In this document: one piece after another, positions 60,001 through 64,000 of the stretch
Layout of the letters: each line of letters opens with the position of its first letter
Numbering within the stretch: the first letter of the stretch is position 1
From: Leptasterias polaris
Lineage: Eukaryota; Echinodermata; Asteroidea; Forcipulatida; Asteriidae
Reading direction: 5' to 3'
NCBI GenBank assembly: GCA_037783415.1
Contig: JAZGTN010000027.1
Location: forward strand, 3,000,001 to 3,064,000
Length of the DNA stretch: 64,000 bases
Made by a program: the position numbers and the translations under genes
The notes under the pieces: model-generated
What the model was told of the DNA's origin: nothing
The model's input: only the letters and a program-made list of their open reading frames with translations
The model's database searches: none

Positions 60001-63000
60001 AGGCAGGTTCTTCATGACCACTGCGATGAGGTTTGGTTCTGTAAATTTTCTCCCGATGGTAACAAATTGGCTACTGGGTCCAAGGATACCACCGTTATCA
60101 TATGGGATGTGAATAAGGTAAGATCAGTCCCAATGTTATACAGCTGTTAAGCCCCTCAAATTTGCTAAGCACAGAAAATTATTGCTTAGTATGAATGGGT
60201 TACCAGCTGAAACGCCATATCATCTTATGAACTTGGGCCTAGATTCGATTTGCTTGGCGATCTTTTTACCAGAATACCTAATCACAAGCTGCCAGTCAAG
60301 TGTATAAGTTCTAACAGTTTGGGGTTTTGGCCCCTGCCCTTATGCCTACACATGTATGTATTTATTGAAGTTATTCCATCCCCAACAACCTGCTGGTTGA
60401 GTCCACTCAACCCAATCCCACTACCTGCTGCATAACTGACAAAATTGAGTCTTGTGCGGTTACTGGTACCTGCATGATTAAATAATTGAGGTCAGCAATT
60501 CTTGAGTTGCTTCTCCCTCTTAAACATTTTGTCGTTGCTGTGAAGAACTGTCGCAAAGTAGATAGAGTTCTTCAGTATGTAGAAACCACCACACAAAGAG
60601 AATTATTAACATAGTGATACTGCAAACCTTAATTTATAAATTGCTAAACTTTTAATTCTACTCTGATCAGTGGAAAATTTAGTTACAAATGTCGGCTCAG
60701 TGCTATAAAGTCATTAATTGCAATTTTAAGTGAACAAAGGGGGCTCTAATGATTTATTTTTTTTTAAAAATAAATCCACAGATACTTTGTTTTTCTAGAA
60801 AATATTTATTTTTCCAAACAATTACTTTGGAGACAACTCTGGATCAATAAACTCCATTTACCAGGAGCTCCAAAATATGCAAAGCCCATTTTATACAAAC
60901 TCCTCTAACGACCTTACAGTCCTGAGCGAATGAGAAGGTTTGTTTCACAGAATCATTTACATTTTCATGAGGCGACTGCATCCCTCAACTTCACCCAGTC
61001 CCAGGAAAGTTCTAACAGTGATATTTCACTCTTTCTCGCTCTCTCTTCTGTCACCTTGTGCAGGAAACATTAGAGTTGAAAGCTGTCAGAACACTTGAGG
61101 GCCACTCCTATGGTGTGTCTTTCCTAGCCTGGAGCCCAGACAGCAAGTATCTGATAGCCTGTGGACCAGAAGACTGTTCAGAGCTCTGGGTCTGGAATGT
61201 AGAGGTAATGATTTAACGGTTGTCATTTTAAGATTTAATGCTGAATAACTTTATTATTTTCATTATTTGTTCATTGTAATTGTTCAGCAGATCTCGTCTC
61301 ACATGCTGATGTTCATCCCTGTATGGTATAAAATTTGTGGGTTAAATTTGAACATTTTATATTTATAATTGTTTTTTATGTTTTTTCGTTTTAATTTTAT
61401 TTTTGGTGTGTAAGTTTGAGCCAAGAGTACATAAATGTTTAAAAAATGTTTTTAATTGTTTGCAATATTCAACTTTTCACTGTTTTTGATTGTGTTTAAT
61501 TTTGAACTGACAGACAGGAGACAGTAAAACTAAAATCAGCCAGTCCCCTGAGGATAGTCTAACCAGTGCATCTTGGAATGTGGATTGTAAACGCTTTGTA
61601 TCTGGAGGCACGAGAGGGCAGTTCTATCAATGCGTAAGTCTCATTTGTATTGCCAAATCCCATTGCAGCATTCTACCTTTAATAACCACCACATACTGCC
61701 AGGGTTTCTACTGCCGGGGTTTCCAAAATTTTACTTTGCTAACCTGTTGGAAATTCTTTTGGAGTGATATGCCTGTGGATTTTTTTCACAGGACTCAGAA
61801 AAGTACTGAGTACACAGTGCTTAATACAAGTCAGTGTATGGGTAAAACACAAATAATATTCTTTATCCCGATGGAAAATTTACACATTTTAGCAATGTAG
61901 GTGGGGACCCCAAATGCTTTCAACACTCAATCTATACTGCAAGATTTGACCAAGAAACCTTAACAATTATCTTGCAGGATTTAGATGGTAATGTGCTGGA
62001 TTCCTGGGAAGGTGTGAGGGTGCAATGCCTGTGTATGAAAGGAGACACTAGCACCGTCCTGGCAGCAGACACACACCATCGCATCAGAGCCTACAACTTT
62101 GAGGATCTCACAGACCAACATGTGTAAGTAACGGAGCATTGCATGGACCCTGTGGACTTCCTCACATCCACACAATCTCCTCGAGAATAAGAACATCTCA
62201 TGTTTCTTTAAAAGGAAAGGGGTTCTTTATTCATACGTGTCAAAAAATTAAGTAGATTATCGAAGGGATAACCACAGCGAAAAACAGCTCTCAAATATCC
62301 TTCCAATGAAAACAGAAATAGTTTTAGAAAGTCTCTTTCTGAATTAAATGAAAGCAAAGGAATATCTACGGAGAGTATGTCATGTAAAAGTGTGTGTAGA
62401 CAATGTGAGTTGTGATGTCATGTCCAGCAGGCACAAAGTGTACAGAACACAGCAGAGGTCAACATAAAATCTCCCCATAATGAAGATGACAGTGAACAGT
62501 TATTATCAACTTTTGATATGCAGAAACTGGGCAAATCTCAACACTTTAGCTGTTGTGTTTACAATATTTGGTTTTATGTGGAAGTTACTGTAAATTATGT
62601 AAGTTTACCCACATAGAAAACACAGTTTTTTGCCAGCCAAGGAGTAGAAAGATTAATCTTTTTGTAAACAATTTAACGCAGTCTTTACTAGACATTTTGA
62701 ACATTATGCTTCATTTGGCAGTCTTCTGCTGATAAACAGAGCACACTGAAAGAAATATCAAGTAAACCACTGGTTCTGTTCATAACCATACATTATACGT
62801 GGCATTAATGCAAACCTCCATTTTAAATCTAGCTCTATGGTTCATTGTCTCTTTCTTCACACAGAATCCAAGAAGACCATTCAATAATGTCATTCACCAT
62901 CAGCACCAACCAACGGCAAGCTCTGCTGAGCGTGGCCTACCAAGGGGTCCACCTCTGGGACATCAAGGATAAAGTCCTGGTTCGGAAGTTTCAGGGAGTC

Positions 63001-63073
63001 ACCCACGGGTTCTACACCATCCATTCATGCTTTGGGGGTGTCAATGAGAAGTTCATAGCAAGCGGAAGTGAAG
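51014..63073 (+). CDS. WDR26: WD repeat-containing protein 26, 3' end beyond window
   Basis: Eleven coding exons seen: 51014-51258, 54022-54121, 55240-55296, 57977-58113, 58427-58524, 58851-59013, 59979-60117, 61064-61204, 61514-61633, 61978-62123, 62865-63073 (about 518 codons). Order of domains: low-complexity N-terminus starting MQAN as in vertebrates, LisH ([15 protein letters not shown]), CTLH ([18 protein letters not shown]), then WD40 repeats ([65 protein letters not shown]). The last one or two WD repeats lie past the right edge. WDR26 is a CTLH/GID E3 ubiquitin ligase subunit and a Gbeta-gamma binding scaffold. The short exon 3 joins exon 4 without the optional vertebrate segment after ELKP. 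The last visible donor is GC (AAG|GCAAGT), not GT. ATG 51014 has context GCCGCAATGC; the frame is open upstream to 50651, but I see no reason to extend it. Confidence 0.96.
52372..52714. mobile_element. Foldback repeat, GGGCCCAATTTCAT ends, 343 bp
   Basis: Left GGGCCCAATTTCATAAAGCC, right GGCTTTATAATATTAGGCCCC, with interior TGCTTAACAGCTATGAAACTGG and GATTACCAGCCAAAACACC. The middle contains a second end, so it may be two abutting copies. WDR26 intron 1. Confidence 0.7.
53015..53310. mobile_element. Foldback repeat copy, about 295 bp
   Basis: Left GGGGCTAATTTCATAGCTCTG and right AACTTTATGAAATTGGCCCC are inverted ends of the same family. Interior words include TTAGCAAATTTTTGTGCTAG. WDR26 intron 1. 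Confidence 0.7.
54132..54430. repeat. 60-bp minisatellite, five copies, just after WDR26 exon 2
   Basis: Five units of exactly 60 bp, each with TTGCCCAACCTCA, CATGGGTGAT and CTCACTGCCCATGG words. The unit length is a multiple of three with no stop, so frames stay open on both strands. It begins about 10 bp after the exon 2 donor at 54122. Confidence 0.95.
54838..54972. mobile_element. 135-bp MITE with CAGGCCTGATACTT ends
   Basis: Left CAGGCCTGATACTTTACAGA, right TGAAGTATCGGGCCTG. Shares GGTCATTGC/GGTCATGGC and TAGTGCCC-type interior with 45670-45819. WDR26 intron 2. Confidence 0.7.
55058..55144 (+). repeat. 87-bp direct repeat, copy 1, upstream of WDR26 exon 3
   Basis: TACAAGTTAGCATTAGTTAG to CCTCAAGGC. 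Differs from copy 2 (56199-56285) by one base (GCAATTT against GCGATTT). Exon 3 (55240-55296) lies between the two copies. Confidence 0.97.
56199..56285 (+). repeat. 87-bp direct repeat, copy 2, downstream of WDR26 exon 3
   Basis: Near-identical to 55058-55144, offset 1,141 bp. The flanking sequences outside the 87 bp are unrelated. Confidence 0.97.
57000..57215. repeat. Foldback repeat copy (GGGCCCAATTTCAT family)
   Basis: Right end CTTTATGAAATTGGGCCCAC, interior TTGGCTGGTACAAATAACC and TTAGCAAGTTTTTGTGCTTA. The left end is degraded. WDR26 intron 3. Confidence 0.65.
57911..57940. repeat. (AAAT)n microsatellite
   Basis: About seven AAAT units, 37 bp upstream of WDR26 exon 4, just before its CT-rich polypyrimidine tract. 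Confidence 0.95.
59215..59700. repeat. Head-to-head SINE pair
   Basis: 59215-59398 is the tail part of the tRNA-derived SINE in minus orientation (ACTCCTGGGTGAAGCAAAGC, GGACACAAGTGTCATGAC). 59400-59700 is a near full-length plus copy (TTGTGGCCAAGCGGTCAAGC head, GTGGGTTCAAGTCCCGGTC B-box, GTGCTATGTAAATAAATGGG end). WDR26 intron 6. Confidence 0.8.
59766..59843. repeat. 39-bp exact tandem duplication
   Basis: GGGTGATAAAGCATGATATA and the following 19 bases at 59768 repeat at 59807 without change. WDR26 intron 6. Confidence 0.95.
60145..60245. repeat. Foldback repeat fragment
   Basis: GCTGTTAAGCCCCTCAAATT, TTGCTAAGCACAGAAAATT and GGGTTACCAGCTGAAACGCC match the family interior. WDR26 intron 7. 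Confidence 0.5.
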
Positions 63074-63079
63074 GCAAGT
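63074..63079 (+). promoter_or_regulatory. WDR26: Non-canonical GC splice donor of WDR26
   Basis: The reading frame of exon 11 runs to SGSE and must join HKVYIW-type sequence beyond the window. At that point the sequence is GAAG|GCAAGT, the consensus of U2-type GC-AG introns. No GT donor gives the conserved junction. Confidence 0.8.
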
Positions 63080-63106
63080 ATAAACGCTAAAGAGATATAG
63101 TAAATA

Positions 63107-63176
63107 GTAAATAGTAATAATAGTGTAGTCTTATATAGGGCAGGTATCTACCAAGAAGGTACTCAAGGCGCTTGAA
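63107..63176. repeat. Retrotransposon/SINE tail fragment
   Basis: AATAGTAATAATAGTGTAGTC and ACTCAAGGCGCTTGAAC resemble the (ATT)n plus GGCGC tails at 21690 and 35015. Degraded. WDR26 intron 11. Confidence 0.45.
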
Positions 63177-63244
63177 CAAACAGAAACGCTGTAGAACAGG
63201 TTTTTGAATTTTGTTGAGTTATGAGACGATATGTGTAGCATCTT

Positions 63245-63474
63245 ATAAGGTTTACAAGATACTGCATCTGCACACTCGGCAGCCACTGCCAGAAACACTG
63301 CGGCAAACCCCCTTCTCTTATAAGGGTTTACAAGATACTGCATCTGCACACTCGGCAGCCACTGCCAGAAACACTGCGGCAAACCCCCTTCTCTTATAAG
63401 GGTTTACAAGATACTGCATCTGCACACTCGGCAGCCACTGCCAGAAACACTGCGGCAAACCCCCTTCTCTTAGT
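63245..63474. repeat. 76-bp tandem repeat, three copies
   Basis: TTTACAAGATACTGCATCTG occurs at 63251, 63327 and 63403. The three units are identical apart from the first junction (AAGG against AAGGG). WDR26 intron 11. Not a tRNA despite the length. Confidence 0.97.
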
Positions 63475-63544
63475 GATAAGTGTAACTGGGTTCTTCTACG
63501 TTACCGTTACACAACACACTGGCTTAACGTCCCACCCGAAGAAC

Positions 63545-63790
63545 GGAGCAATTATGGTAAAGTATATCTTGCTCAAGGACTCAAGTATTATGACCGGGAC
63601 TCAAATCAACACTCTGCTGATCAGAAACACCGAGCTCAAGTCCAGTGCTTTTAACTGCCCAGCCACGACACACGAGATGCATCAGGCAGTGTCCTGGCTG
63701 AACGGTCTAGTGGACCATGCTCAAGTTCTGGTGCTGTCAGAGCTTGGGTTCAGGTCCCAGTCATGAAACTTGTGTCCTTGAGCAAGACCC
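63545..63790. repeat. Head-to-head SINE pair
   Basis: A minus copy (CTTGCTCAAGGACTCAAGTA, TATGACCGGGACTCAAATC, CCCAGCCACGACACAC) is followed by a plus copy (GGCTGAACGGTCTAGTGG head, GGGTTCAGGTCCCAGTCATG, CCTTGAGCAAGACCC). WDR26 intron 11. Confidence 0.8.
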
Positions 63791-63809
63791 ATAACCATCA
63801 TTGCATAGG

Positions 63810-64000
63810 GGCCAATTTTATAGAGCTGCTTAAGGAGACAGTGGTGCTCAATTTTATTTGGCTAATCGAAAATAAGCAGGATACCAGTCACAAATGGTAT
63901 TTGTGACATTAAATTTTGGGTGGTAATCTTGTTCTGGTAAGCATACATTTGTTGTGCTTAGCTACTTTTTCTGCTTAATTAAGCAGCCCATGAAATTGGT
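63810..64000. mobile_element. Foldback repeat copy running to the right edge
   Basis: Left GGGGCCAATTTTATAGAGCTG, right AGCAGCCCATGAAATTGGT cut by the window edge. Interior GCAGGATACCAGTCACAAATG and TTGTGCTTAGCTAC match the family. Confidence 0.7.

Noticed and set aside
7030..63790. Genuine tRNA genes
   Set aside because: The A- and B-box-like segments at 7030, 11055, 26635, 33437, 41588, 59400 and 63690 have no pairing acceptor stems and carry long shared non-tRNA tails, so they are SINEs.

Overview
The window looks like a piece of an invertebrate deuterostome genome, most likely an echinoderm and possibly a sea star. The evidence is conserved animal genes split into many short exons with GT/AG introns, an AT-rich background, and dispersed repeats of kinds I associate with echinoderms: TTAA-flanked MITEs, foldback elements ending in GGGCCCAATTTCAT, tRNA-derived SINEs, and many copies of TAGGCCTA. 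The taxon is an inference; gene identities rest on exon-by-exon translation compared from memory with human homologues.

Four protein-coding genes were reconstructed. (1) LAMTOR3 (+, 4432-8945, 6 coding exons, 123 aa, complete) is a roadblock-fold Ragulator scaffold subunit. (2) An EF-hand protein (-, 22348 down to 10447, 20 coding exons, 861 aa, complete) has two degenerate EF-hand pairs and about five copies of an HFxxGxD...[FY] motif; a good RFX X-box match lies about 350 bp upstream of its ATG, so I infer a ciliary/axonemal role. (3) WDR43/UTP5 (+, 29283-45050, 16 coding exons, 674 aa, complete) is a nucleolar t-UTP/SSU processome protein. (4) WDR26 (+, 51014-63073 and continuing past the right edge, 11 coding exons seen, about 518 codons) is a LisH-CTLH-WD40 subunit of the CTLH/GID E3 ligase. 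The genes look like independent single-gene loci with no shared pathway; LAMTOR3 and the EF-hand gene converge, the EF-hand gene and WDR43 diverge across about 6.9 kb.

Layout: 1-1165 is an inverted pair of 16-bp tandem arrays flanking about 800 bp (foldback-type element); 1166-4431 is largely featureless intergenic DNA; 8946-10446 is the convergent gap; 22349-29282 is repeat-rich (42-bp perfect palindrome, MITEs, tRNA-like repeats, 240-252-bp repeat units); 45051-51013 holds two MITEs, poly-C, and degenerate triplet DNA. WDR43 introns contain a 5'-truncated non-LTR retrotransposon with an uninterrupted 310-aa reverse-transcriptase fragment. WDR26 introns contain several minisatellites and SINE pairs.

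Most notable for follow-up: the five-repeat EF-hand protein with its X-box, the foldback array at the left edge, the 42-bp perfect palindrome, the 87-bp direct repeats flanking WDR26 exon 3, the 60-bp minisatellite that extends the WDR26 exon 2 frame, and a GC-AG intron in WDR26.
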